A stretch of DNA of 64,000 nucleotides from JBBROS01 sp963792675 (lineage in GTDB: Bacteria; Pseudomonadota; Alphaproteobacteria; Acetobacterales; Acetobacteraceae): contig CAWBWT010000002.1 in assembly GCA_963792675.1 (NCBI GenBank), positions 1,426,001 to 1,490,000 on the forward strand, given 5' to 3'. The notes under the pieces were generated by a model. The model ran no database searches. It was not told where the DNA came from and saw only the letters and a list, made by a program, of their open reading frames with translations. The translations under genes and the position numbers were made by a program. Of this stretch, positions 8,292 through 15,191 are shown in pieces (position 1 is the stretch's first letter; every line of letters begins with the position of its first letter).

Positions 8292-8936
8292 TCAATCGGC
8301 TGCCAACAACTCCGGCTCAATCATGGCTTTGCCGGCGGGCGTCGCGGCCAGGCCGGCGCGCAAGCGGTCCGACTCGGCGGCCGCCAGGGTGCGGGCGAGC
8401 AGGGCGGCCACGACTCCGGCCGCGGGGACGCTGCGCAGCATCGGTTCGGCCCGGCGCCAGCGCAGCGGCCTGGCATGCGGCCAGACGCGGTGGATGGCGA
8501 CAGCGTAGCCCCGCTTGGTCTGGATCGACAGGTCGCCGCTGCCGTCCGGATCGAGCCGCACGCCGGCATGGGCGATGCCGGAATGCGGGATCGCCAAGGT
8601 GGCCGGCAGGGCGATGCCGAGCGTCATCACCAGGCGATGCGTCGTCAGCGTGTAGCGGGTGGTGCGCGCCACCAGCCAGGCGAGACCGTAGAGGAAAGCG
8701 AGTACGGCCACGCCGCTCGCCACCACTGGCAGGACGGACAGCCCGGCGCGCATCGCGGGGGTGCCGGCCGCCAGCTCGAGCAGCAGGTCGCCGGCGGCCA
8801 GGGCGGAGAAGTAGAGCGCCACCGGCCGCACATGGCAGAGCCGGCGGGCAAGCGGGCGCCAGGCGGGGGCGCCTTGCCACAGGATGTGCTCGCCGGGCGG
8901 CAGCTGGCCGGGCAGGCCGTCGATGGTGCGGCTCAT
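8292..8936 (-). CDS. puhB: Photosynthetic complex assembly protein PuhB
   Basis: The frame from ATG 8936 (MSRTIDGLPGQLPPGEHILW) gives 214 residues. The N-terminal segment with GE-ILWQG-P, a pair of central hydrophobic helices, and the PH-like C-terminal part (TRYTLTTHRLVM, IPHSGIA) match PuhB, the membrane protein that helps assemble the purple-bacterial reaction centre and its surrounding LH1. The ATG overlaps the puhA stop (ATGA, 8933-8936), so the two are translationally coupled. In other purple bacteria puhB also follows puhA, but in the main photosynthesis cluster. Here it closes a pufLMC-puhAB run. No puhC or acsF follows; minC comes next. Confidence 0.88.
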   Translation of the reverse strand: MSRTIDGLPGQLPPGEHILWQGAPAWRPLARRLCHVRPVALYFSALAAGDLLLELAAGTPAMRAGLSVLPVVASGVAVLAFLYGLAWLVARTTRYTLTTHRLVMTLGIALPATLAIPHSGIAHAGVRLDPDGSGDLSIQTKRGYAVAIHRVWPHARPLRWRRAEPMLRSVPAAGVVAALLARTLAAAESDRLRAGLAATPAGKAMIEPELLAAD

Positions 8937-9724
8937 CGGAACGCTCCAAAACGGCCAGGCCGGCCGTAGAACAGGCCGCCCTGGCAATACGAGGCAACCT
9001 GGTCCTCCTCGCGGGCGGTGATCTGGTCGGACGCCTGCAGTTGCGGGAAGGTGGCAAACTGGCGCGCGGACAGGGCGGGCACCCGCACTTCGCGCGCCTT
9101 CGCCCGGGTGCGGACGAAATAGACCGGGATCAAGGCACGCGGCGGGCCGCCCGGCACCGCGAGCGTGACCTCCAGGTAGCGCAGGATCTTCACGCCGTGG
9201 TCGAGCCACAGGTCGGTAACGGTGCCGACCGGCGCTCCCTCGTTGTCCAGCACGATCATGCCGCGCGGGTCGGTGTCTTCCCGGTCCACGACCCAGCCCG
9301 GCAGCTTGCGCAGCGGCTGCAGCTGCGGGTGGCCTTCCCAGGTCAGCAGCGGCCGGTCCTCCTTCATCGCCCAGCTCGCCGGGCCGACGCCGTCCCGCAT
9401 CGCGTCGCCGGTGGGCGTGAACGGCGCGCCGGGGAAGCGGAACAGCGGTTCGAGCGCCAATCCGGTGCGGCCCTCGGGATGCGGGATGGTGGCGATGTCG
9501 CCGTGCATGCGCTTGTAGTGTTTGGGCGGCGGCACCGGCGGGAAGCCGACCAGGTCCCGGCCGCCGGCCGGGTCCACCAGCGGGTAGCCTTCGCGCTTGT
9601 CCTCGCGCCGCAGGTAAAGAAACAGCGCCAGCACGAAGCCGATAAAGAACACCAGCACGACCTGGGCCGTGTCGACGGTGCCGGCCAGCCGGGCGGTGAT
9701 GTGGCCGATGTCATGTTCGGGCAT
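8933..9724 (-). CDS. puhA: Photosynthetic reaction centre H subunit PuhA
   Basis: This 263-residue protein has one N-terminal transmembrane helix (about 18-38) followed by REGYPL, then a long cytoplasmic domain with KHYKRMHGDIAT and GVGPASWAMKEDRP, all typical of the H subunit that caps the L/M core and carries the proton path to QB. The Glu equivalent to H173 of Rhodobacter is kept in RYLEVTL. By eye alignment the surface acid/His cluster at H124-H128 is altered, with one His (GHPQ) retained. The start codon overlaps the pufC stop by one base (TGATG). Location directly after pufC is unusual: puhA normally lies in a separate operon with bchFNBHLM-lhaA. Confidence 0.94.
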   Translation of the reverse strand: MPEHDIGHITARLAGTVDTAQVVLVFFIGFVLALFLYLRREDKREGYPLVDPAGGRDLVGFPPVPPPKHYKRMHGDIATIPHPEGRTGLALEPLFRFPGAPFTPTGDAMRDGVGPASWAMKEDRPLLTWEGHPQLQPLRKLPGWVVDREDTDPRGMIVLDNEGAPVGTVTDLWLDHGVKILRYLEVTLAVPGGPPRALIPVYFVRTRAKAREVRVPALSARQFATFPQLQASDQITAREEDQVASYCQGGLFYGRPGRFGAFR

Positions 9725-10839
9725 CAGCGCGGTCCCTCCAACGCGGCCGCCTGCTGCGTCGGCGGCAGCAGCGGCGGGCCGACCAGCAGCTTTTCGTAGT
9801 CATGCACCAGGTTGAGCCCGTCGAGCGGCTTCGGGCTGCCGTAATGGCAGGTGGCGCAGATCGCGAGCGCGTTGCCGGTCTGCGGCCCGGTCTCGTGCCC
9901 GGGCACGATCGGCTCGCGCGCATTGCCGACGACCTCGCTGGTTTGCGGCATCGTTTGCGCGAGCGGCAGCAGCACGTTGCGGTTGATGGAACGGGTCATC
10001 TCGATGCCGTTGAGGCCGATCCAGCGGTGCGGCGTGCTCTGGCCCCAGTCGAAGAAAGCGCGCGAGTTGTGGCAGTAGCCGCAGTTGACGCCGATGCCGT
10101 CGCTCATCTGCATCATGTATTCGTACAGCCGGGTGAACACGTATTGCGATTGCGGGCCGGTGGTGGCGAGCGCCGTGTTGGCCTGCGCGTGGCCCGGCGT
10201 CGCCTGCAGCAGATACTCGGCGTAGCCGTTATCGGGAAAGAAGTCGCGCACCGCTGTCGCGGCGTAGTTCCAGTCCTCGGACTTGGCGACGAACGGGCGC
10301 GGCGGCGGCGCCTGCCGCGGGAACCAGGCGATCGGCGGCACATTCTGGCCGCGGTGGCAGGAATAACAGGTGACCCCGGCCTCGGCGTTGTGCTGGCTCC
10401 AATCGGTGTTGAGGCTGCGGACCATGTCGGTCATCACCCGCGCCGCCTGCTTCTGCGGCTTCGCCTCCGACTTCCAGTCGGTCCCGGCATGGCAGAAGCC
10501 GCAGCCCTGGCCGGGCGCCGTCCATTGGGTGAACGCGACCTGCAGGCGCATGAACTCGCCGGCGGTGGTGCCGTCCGGCACGTGCACGCCCGGGTAGGCG
10601 GCCGTTGCCGGGCGGTTGTCGTCGAGCGCCGCCTGCTCGACGCCGAAGCGGTCCGGCGGAACCGGTTTCGGCGGTGCGTTGAACGCAATCGAGACGGGTT
10701 CGGTCGGCGCCCACTGGATCATCGAGCTGGCGCGGAAGCCGAGTTGGGTGCCGGGCACCGGGCGGTGCCAGCGCGGCACGGCGAGCACGAACAGCGTGCC
10801 CGCGGCCGCCGCGGCGGCGATGACGGTGGACAGCCTCAT
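9724..10839 (-). CDS. pufC: Tetrahaem cytochrome c subunit of the reaction centre, PufC
   Basis: This 371-residue protein contains four CxxCH haem sites: CGFCH (113-117), CYSCH (158-162), CGYCH (253-257) and CATCH (328-332). Methionine-bearing helices precede them (GEFMRLQ, MTDMV, MMQM) and act as axial-ligand helices. It donates electrons to the photo-oxidised special pair from the periplasmic side. The N-terminus is an uncleaved-looking hydrophobic segment (about 5-22) ending in VPRWHRP with no lipobox cysteine, so it is probably anchored by the helix rather than by lipid as in Blastochloris. The ATG overlaps the pufM stop (10836-10839). Length is close to known PufC proteins. Confidence 0.95.
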   Translation of the reverse strand: MRLSTVIAAAAAAGTLFVLAVPRWHRPVPGTQLGFRASSMIQWAPTEPVSIAFNAPPKPVPPDRFGVEQAALDDNRPATAAYPGVHVPDGTTAGEFMRLQVAFTQWTAPGQGCGFCHAGTDWKSEAKPQKQAARVMTDMVRSLNTDWSQHNAEAGVTCYSCHRGQNVPPIAWFPRQAPPPRPFVAKSEDWNYAATAVRDFFPDNGYAEYLLQATPGHAQANTALATTGPQSQYVFTRLYEYMMQMSDGIGVNCGYCHNSRAFFDWGQSTPHRWIGLNGIEMTRSINRNVLLPLAQTMPQTSEVVGNAREPIVPGHETGPQTGNALAICATCHYGSPKPLDGLNLVHDYEKLLVGPPLLPPTQQAAALEGPR

Positions 10840-11828
10840 CGCAGCGCCTTGGTCCAGTCGTGGAAGGCGTCGGGCGGCGTCGGCGGCAAGGAGTAGAGGC
10901 TCGGGTATTCGGGCGCGATGCCGTGCTTCACGCCCCACAGATACCAGTTGTCCACCACCGTCCCGGTCAGCAGGATGCCGATGCCGCCGGCCAAGGTCGT
11001 CAGGGTCGCGAACCAGAAGATCCAGCGGTGCACGCTCTCGTAGGTGGCGTTGAAGCCCATCGTCCAGCGCCACAGCAGGGCGGCGCGCTCGGCCGCGGTG
11101 CCGCGGTCGGCGATCTCGTGCGTTTCCCGCTCGCCGCCGAACCGGGCGACGGACAGGATGGTGCCGCCATGCATGGTGAACAGCATCACCGACCCGTATA
11201 GGAAGGTGATCGAGAGCATGTGGAACGGGTTGTAGAACAGGTTGCCGTAGCGGACCGAAAAGGTCGCGGTCCAGTTGAGGTGCGGCACGATTCCGAACGG
11301 CACCGCCTCGGACCAGCTTCCCATCAGCAGCGGCCGGATAAAGCCGAGCACCAAATAGAGCCAGATCGCCGAAGCGAACGACCACGGGATATGCGTCCCC
11401 ATCCCGATCGCCCGAGCCCGGCCGTACATGCGGCCCCACCAGAGCAGGATCGAGGCCGTCAGGAAGAACCCGGCCATCAGGTACCAGCCGCCCTCGTTGA
11501 GCGGCGGGAACAGTGCGAGGCCGTACTTGGCCGATGGCGGCTCCAGCGCCAGGAACGGGAGGAACTTGATGAACCGGTAGAGGCTCCAATCAACCGACGC
11601 CCACATGTTGAGACCGATGATCTCGATTGCCGCGAAGCCGCAGGCGATCGACGCCAGGCCGAGCAGCCCGAGCTGGGTGGGGCCGAGCTGACGCTCGCCG
11701 ATGCGGCCGAGCCAACGGCTGTCGTATACCGGGCCGATGCGGGGGAAGCCGCCGGGCGGCTCGGGGATCGGTGGGTCTTCGGGGCCGCGCAACTCGATGG
11801 CGGTGAACAGCGATTCGTAGGTTGCCAT
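10836..11828 (-). CDS. pufM: Photosynthetic reaction centre M subunit PufM
   Basis: This 330-residue protein has five transmembrane helices. Conserved cofactor residues (Rhodobacter numbering) are visible: the special-pair and accessory bacteriochlorophyll ligands H182 (PHLNW) and H202 (NPFHML), Tyr210 (FLYGS), iron ligands H219, E234 (GGERE) and H266 (VHRW), and W252 (RWTMGF) at QA. M44 near the QB pocket is Glu (GERQLG anchor). Asp184 next to H182 is Asn, and M214 is Met. A C-terminal tail of about 20 residues after NHG-like KHGIAPEY is typical of species with a bound cytochrome. The start is 5 bp after the pufL stop. Confidence 0.96.
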   Translation of the reverse strand: MATYESLFTAIELRGPEDPPIPEPPGGFPRIGPVYDSRWLGRIGERQLGPTQLGLLGLASIACGFAAIEIIGLNMWASVDWSLYRFIKFLPFLALEPPSAKYGLALFPPLNEGGWYLMAGFFLTASILLWWGRMYGRARAIGMGTHIPWSFASAIWLYLVLGFIRPLLMGSWSEAVPFGIVPHLNWTATFSVRYGNLFYNPFHMLSITFLYGSVMLFTMHGGTILSVARFGGERETHEIADRGTAAERAALLWRWTMGFNATYESVHRWIFWFATLTTLAGGIGILLTGTVVDNWYLWGVKHGIAPEYPSLYSLPPTPPDAFHDWTKALR

Positions 11829-11832
11829 CGTC

Positions 11833-12672
11833 TCAGCCCAGCGTGAACGGGTCGGCGACGGGCAGGCTCAGGTACCAGTCGAACCAGTACGGCCAGCCGC
11901 GGGTCCAGAACGGACCGGAGATCAACATGCAGACAGCGCTCCACAGCCCGGCGTTGATGGCGAGGAACCAGCCGAGCCGATGGATGCCGAGCTCGCCGAT
12001 GGAGTAGTAGATGGTGTCGCGGAAATATACGCTCTCGTGCCCGCCGTATTTCATCGGCTCGTCATGGCCGGGATTGGCCGCCGCCAAAATCTCGCCGCCG
12101 TGCAAGGCGAGCACGAAGGTCGTCGTGAAGAAGAACGTCACCGCGAGCATGTGCGCGGGATTGTAATGGAAGTGCAGATACTGGTAGCCGACGTTCGACA
12201 CCCAATCGAGGTGGCTCATGATCCCGTACGGGAAGCCGTAGCCCCAGGCGCCCAGCAGGAACGGCCGGAAGATCACCAATGAGGCATAGGCGAAGATCGC
12301 CGCGCTGAAGCCGATCGGTACGTGGTAGCCGATGCCGAGCTTGCGGCAGATCTCCACCTGCCGTAGCGCCCAGGAGCAGAACGCGCCCATCGCGCAGATG
12401 GTGATGATCTGCCACAGCCCGCCTTCCTTGAGCGGCGCCCAACCGAGGCCGTAGGAGATGTCGGGCGGCGCGATGCTGATGCGGAACGGCGCCCAGGTCG
12501 GGCCGAGTGCCGCGCCGTAGAAGATCAGCGTGGTGCCGAGCAGCGCGAACGCCGCCGACGTCACGCCGAAGAAGCCGACGTAGAACGGGCCGACCCAGAA
12601 ATCGAACAGGCTGCCGCCGATCAACGTCCCGCCCGGAACCCGGTACTTGCGTTCGAAACTCAGCATCGACAT
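11833..12672 (-). CDS. pufL: Photosynthetic reaction centre L subunit PufL
   Basis: From ATG 12672 (MSMLSFERKYRVPGG), with GGAGG six bases upstream, the protein has 279 residues and aligns with Rhodobacter PufL without gaps through the core. Retained residues (Rhodobacter numbering) are H153, H168, H173, F181, iron ligands H190 and H230, E212 and S223. Unusual residues are Q104 (normally Glu), G210 (normally Asp) and S213 (normally Asp or Asn). With PufM it forms the membrane core that carries the special pair, bacteriopheophytins and quinones. Immediately upstream there is only a 70-bp gap, so the usual LH1 genes pufB and pufA are absent from this operon. Confidence 0.96.
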   Translation of the reverse strand: MSMLSFERKYRVPGGTLIGGSLFDFWVGPFYVGFFGVTSAAFALLGTTLIFYGAALGPTWAPFRISIAPPDISYGLGWAPLKEGGLWQIITICAMGAFCSWALRQVEICRKLGIGYHVPIGFSAAIFAYASLVIFRPFLLGAWGYGFPYGIMSHLDWVSNVGYQYLHFHYNPAHMLAVTFFFTTTFVLALHGGEILAAANPGHDEPMKYGGHESVYFRDTIYYSIGELGIHRLGWFLAINAGLWSAVCMLISGPFWTRGWPYWFDWYLSLPVADPFTLG

Positions 12673-12687
12673 ATCCGGCCTCCGAGC

Positions 12688-12731
12688 TGTCAATCTAAGC
12701 TGACACTCGAAGTTGTCAGGATCAATTGACG
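12688..12731. promoter_or_regulatory. Tandem PpsR/CrtJ-type operator between pufL and the divergent gene
   Basis: Four 5-bp half-sites of alternating orientation lie exactly 13 bp apart: TGTCA at 12688, TGACA at 12701, TGTCA at 12714 and TGACG at 12727. They form two palindromes: site 1 (12688-12705) fits TGT-N12-ACA perfectly and site 2 (12714-12731) is TGT-N12-ACG. The gap between them is 8 bp. TGT-N12-ACA pairs with 8-bp spacing are the known binding arrangement of the aerobic repressor CrtJ/PpsR, for example at bchC in Rhodobacter capsulatus. The array starts 15 bp before the pufL ATG and ends 11 bp before the divergent gene, so it could control both. Confidence 0.8.
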
Positions 12732-12742
12732 TAGGAGTGAGG

Positions 12743-13090
12743 ATGATGCCGCGAGCAGGTTTGTTGGCCGGGGTCCTGGCGCTGGCCGCCGTCCCGGCGG
12801 TCGCCGCGACGCCGATGGTGGTGACCTACGCGACCTGGCTGCGTTCGGCACCGAGCGAGGCGTCGCAGGTGATCGACGAGCTGCCCGGCGGCTGGCGGGT
12901 GGACGTGCTGGGCTGCGACGGCGGTTGGTGCCGCGTCCTGAGCGATCAGGCGCCCGGCTACGTGCAGCAGGCGCTGCTGGCGGCCGGGTCCGACAAGCCG
13001 CTCGCGCCGAAGCCCGGGGCGGCCTGCATTTCCGGCACGCATCAGACGCCCGAACGGGCGATCCCGTTGAAGATCTGCCCGGCGGAGTAG
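12743..13090 (+). CDS. Exported SH3-domain-like protein
   Basis: From ATG 12743 (AGGAG six bases upstream; a second ATG follows at once) the protein has 115 residues. A signal peptide (MMPRAGLLAGVLALAAVPAVAA) precedes a bacterial SH3-like fold with VTYATWLRSAPSEASQVIDELPGG and GCDGGWCRVL, ending in a Cys-containing tail (ACISG, LKICPAE). Two cysteines in the core and two in the tail could form disulphides in the periplasm. SH3-like domains of this kind often bind peptidoglycan or partner proteins; function here is unknown. It is divergent from pufL and shares the PpsR-type operator, the main reason to suspect a link to phototrophy. Confidence 0.72.
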   Translation: MMPRAGLLAGVLALAAVPAVAATPMVVTYATWLRSAPSEASQVIDELPGGWRVDVLGCDGGWCRVLSDQAPGYVQQALLAAGSDKPLAPKPGAACISGTHQTPERAIPLKICPAE

Positions 13091-13094
13091 GTGC

Positions 13095-15059
13095 TCAGGG
13101 CGCCAGCGCGCCCAGCTTCGCCAAGGTTCCGTCCTGCGCCGCCTTGACCATGGCAGCGGCATCGCCCGGCAGCAGCAGCCGCCCAGCAACCAGCTCATCG
13201 GCCGCGGCGCGGACGGCCGCCACATAGGCGTCCGGCGTCGGATACAGCCGGTCGAGCGGCGGCCGCGGATCGTCGGGCGTGGCGTGCGCCGGCAACGGCA
13301 GCACGCCGCCCATCTGGGTGCAGAGGTCCTGCGCGCCCTCGGCGCCGGCGATGGGGTTCCAGCCGGTGTAGGTGGCGCGAGGTGCCGCAATGATCGGTAG
13401 CCGGATGCCCGCCACGGCGTTGCCGTCGAGCCCGGCGCGCGGCGCGAATAGCGGGTAGTCGGCCCGCGCCTCGGGGCCGGCCGGGGTCTGCACGATCCAT
13501 TGCGCCCGCATCTGCTGCTCGTGGTAGCCGAGCGCCGGGATCGCCGGGTAGGCCTCGTCGGCGCGCACCAAGGTCCCGGCGGCACGCGACGGGTAGCGGC
13601 TGGCGGGCGGGGCGACGCCGTCCTCGACCCAGCGCTGCATCGCGGCCAGCAGCGCGCGCAGGCTGGGCGCGCCGTTGTTGGGGTTGAGCCACAAGGCGCA
13701 GTCCGGGCGTTTGGTGGCGACCGCGTTCCACAGATTGCCGTGCGGCGTGCCGGTGAGCATGAACAGCCGCACATTGTCCGGCATGTCGATCGGGTTGCCG
13801 GCGGTGTCGGTCACGAGCAGGCTCGCCTGGCTGCCCCAGAACTCGAACTCGCTATCGGCCTGGATCACCTTCGGGCAGGAGTTGGTCGCGAGGCACCGCA
13901 GCAGGATGCCGTCGCGCCGGCCGGACACCGCGTCGTCCAGCACCGGATAGGTGAACGGGAATTGCAGCACCGGGTATAGCCGATCGAATTGCGGCCCCGG
14001 GTTGCGGCCGGGCTGGGCGAAGCGGGCATTGGTGAAACTGCGGCGGGCGCCGGGAATGATCGGCATCATGCCCTCGAACACCAGGCGGTCTGCTTCGTCC
14101 TGGTTCATGCCGAAATAGAGCACGTCGCGCAGCACCCGGCCGGACTGGCTGATGCCGAGCGCGATGGCGTGGTGGATGGAGCTGCGGCCGTCGGCGGCAA
14201 GCGGGTTCCGAGCCGAGCCGTCGCGGCGCAGAAAGGCGGTGACGTCGCGGATGGCGGCGAGCCCCATGCCGGCGACCTTCGGATCCCGCGCGGTGTAGCT
14301 GAACGTATAAAGGTCCGTCGCCGGCGCGCCCGGCGGTGGGGTGATCAGGACCGTGGACGGGTCCTCGAAGCTGTAGGTGAGGCCGTCCGGGGTGGCGGGC
14401 TGGGCGTCGGCGCTGGTCCGCAGCGTGAGCGTCGCGGCGGCCGGGTCGGCGGCTGGGTAGCTGAGCGCCACCCGCTTCGGCCCTGGCGTGCCGTCGAACT
14501 GCAGCTCCTCGCGCGACACGCCGGCCGGGCCGGACGCCACCGGCACGTCGATGCCCATGTTGCTCGGCGCCCCGGGCGCGGCCTTCGGCGGGTCGAGCTG
14601 CCAGCCGGCCCAGACGAGGGTGTAGCCTTGCTCGAGCAGATACCCGGTGCCGGCGTCCTCGGCAGTTGCCAAGCGCGAGCTGGCGGCCGAGTCGGTGTCG
14701 TCGAGCCAGCCCGGCAGCAGCTTGCGGCCGCGGTTCAGCACCTCGAACAGCAGCGTGCCGTTCGGATGCGCCGGACGCAGAATCACCATGTCGGTCGTGG
14801 CCTCGACCCGGCCCCGGTCGTCGCGCGGGGCGAGCTCGATGTCCTTGATGACGGCGTTGTGCGGATCGGCCGGGTCGAGCGCAACGGTCGCGTGCCCGGT
14901 CAGTTTTTCGTAACTGCCGGCAGCGCCGAAGCCGCGGCCGCCGACGGCTGGCTCGCGCGCGGTGATGTCGAGCGCGGTGACCTCGGCGTGCGCGGTCGAG
15001 GCGAGCAGCAGGGCGGGCAAAAGCAGGCGGGCGGCGCGGATCGGCATTGACATCGGCAT
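13095..15059 (-). CDS. Secreted alpha/beta hydrolase domain protein
   Basis: The start at 15059 (MPMSMPIRAARLLLPALLLA) is preceded by GAGGAAA; the frame remains open far upstream but there it is only antisense to the ABC-F gene. The protein has 654 residues with a signal peptide cleaved near AHAEV. A GISQSG element near the middle is the nucleophile elbow of an alpha/beta hydrolase, and a GTPHGN element lies downstream. Sequence style (GFGAAGSYEKLTGHATVALDP at the N-terminus) matches the large, poorly characterised alpha/beta hydrolase domain family common in alphaproteobacteria. Substrate unknown. It converges with the SH3-like gene, 4 bp apart. Confidence 0.78.
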   Translation of the reverse strand: MPMSMPIRAARLLLPALLLASTAHAEVTALDITAREPAVGGRGFGAAGSYEKLTGHATVALDPADPHNAVIKDIELAPRDDRGRVEATTDMVILRPAHPNGTLLFEVLNRGRKLLPGWLDDTDSAASSRLATAEDAGTGYLLEQGYTLVWAGWQLDPPKAAPGAPSNMGIDVPVASGPAGVSREELQFDGTPGPKRVALSYPAADPAAATLTLRTSADAQPATPDGLTYSFEDPSTVLITPPPGAPATDLYTFSYTARDPKVAGMGLAAIRDVTAFLRRDGSARNPLAADGRSSIHHAIALGISQSGRVLRDVLYFGMNQDEADRLVFEGMMPIIPGARRSFTNARFAQPGRNPGPQFDRLYPVLQFPFTYPVLDDAVSGRRDGILLRCLATNSCPKVIQADSEFEFWGSQASLLVTDTAGNPIDMPDNVRLFMLTGTPHGNLWNAVATKRPDCALWLNPNNGAPSLRALLAAMQRWVEDGVAPPASRYPSRAAGTLVRADEAYPAIPALGYHEQQMRAQWIVQTPAGPEARADYPLFAPRAGLDGNAVAGIRLPIIAAPRATYTGWNPIAGAEGAQDLCTQMGGVLPLPAHATPDDPRPPLDRLYPTPDAYVAAVRAAADELVAGRLLLPGDAAAMVKAAQDGTLAKLGALAP

Positions 15060-15191
15060 TGGCGGTTTCCTCGGCTTTGCCGGGAAGGCTAGCCCAGCCT
15101 TGCCGCCCCGTCGCGTCGCAGTTTGCTCGCAATCTCCGCCTGAACCCTCTAGACACCGCCATCTCGCACTCGCAGCAAAGCTTGTAAAAAG

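Noticed and set aside
12673..12742. Search for pufA/pufB (LH1) or pufQ upstream of pufL
   Set aside because: The gap is only 70 bp and is filled by the operator and ribosome-binding sites; no short antenna-like frame (helix with a single His) was found in it or on the other strand.
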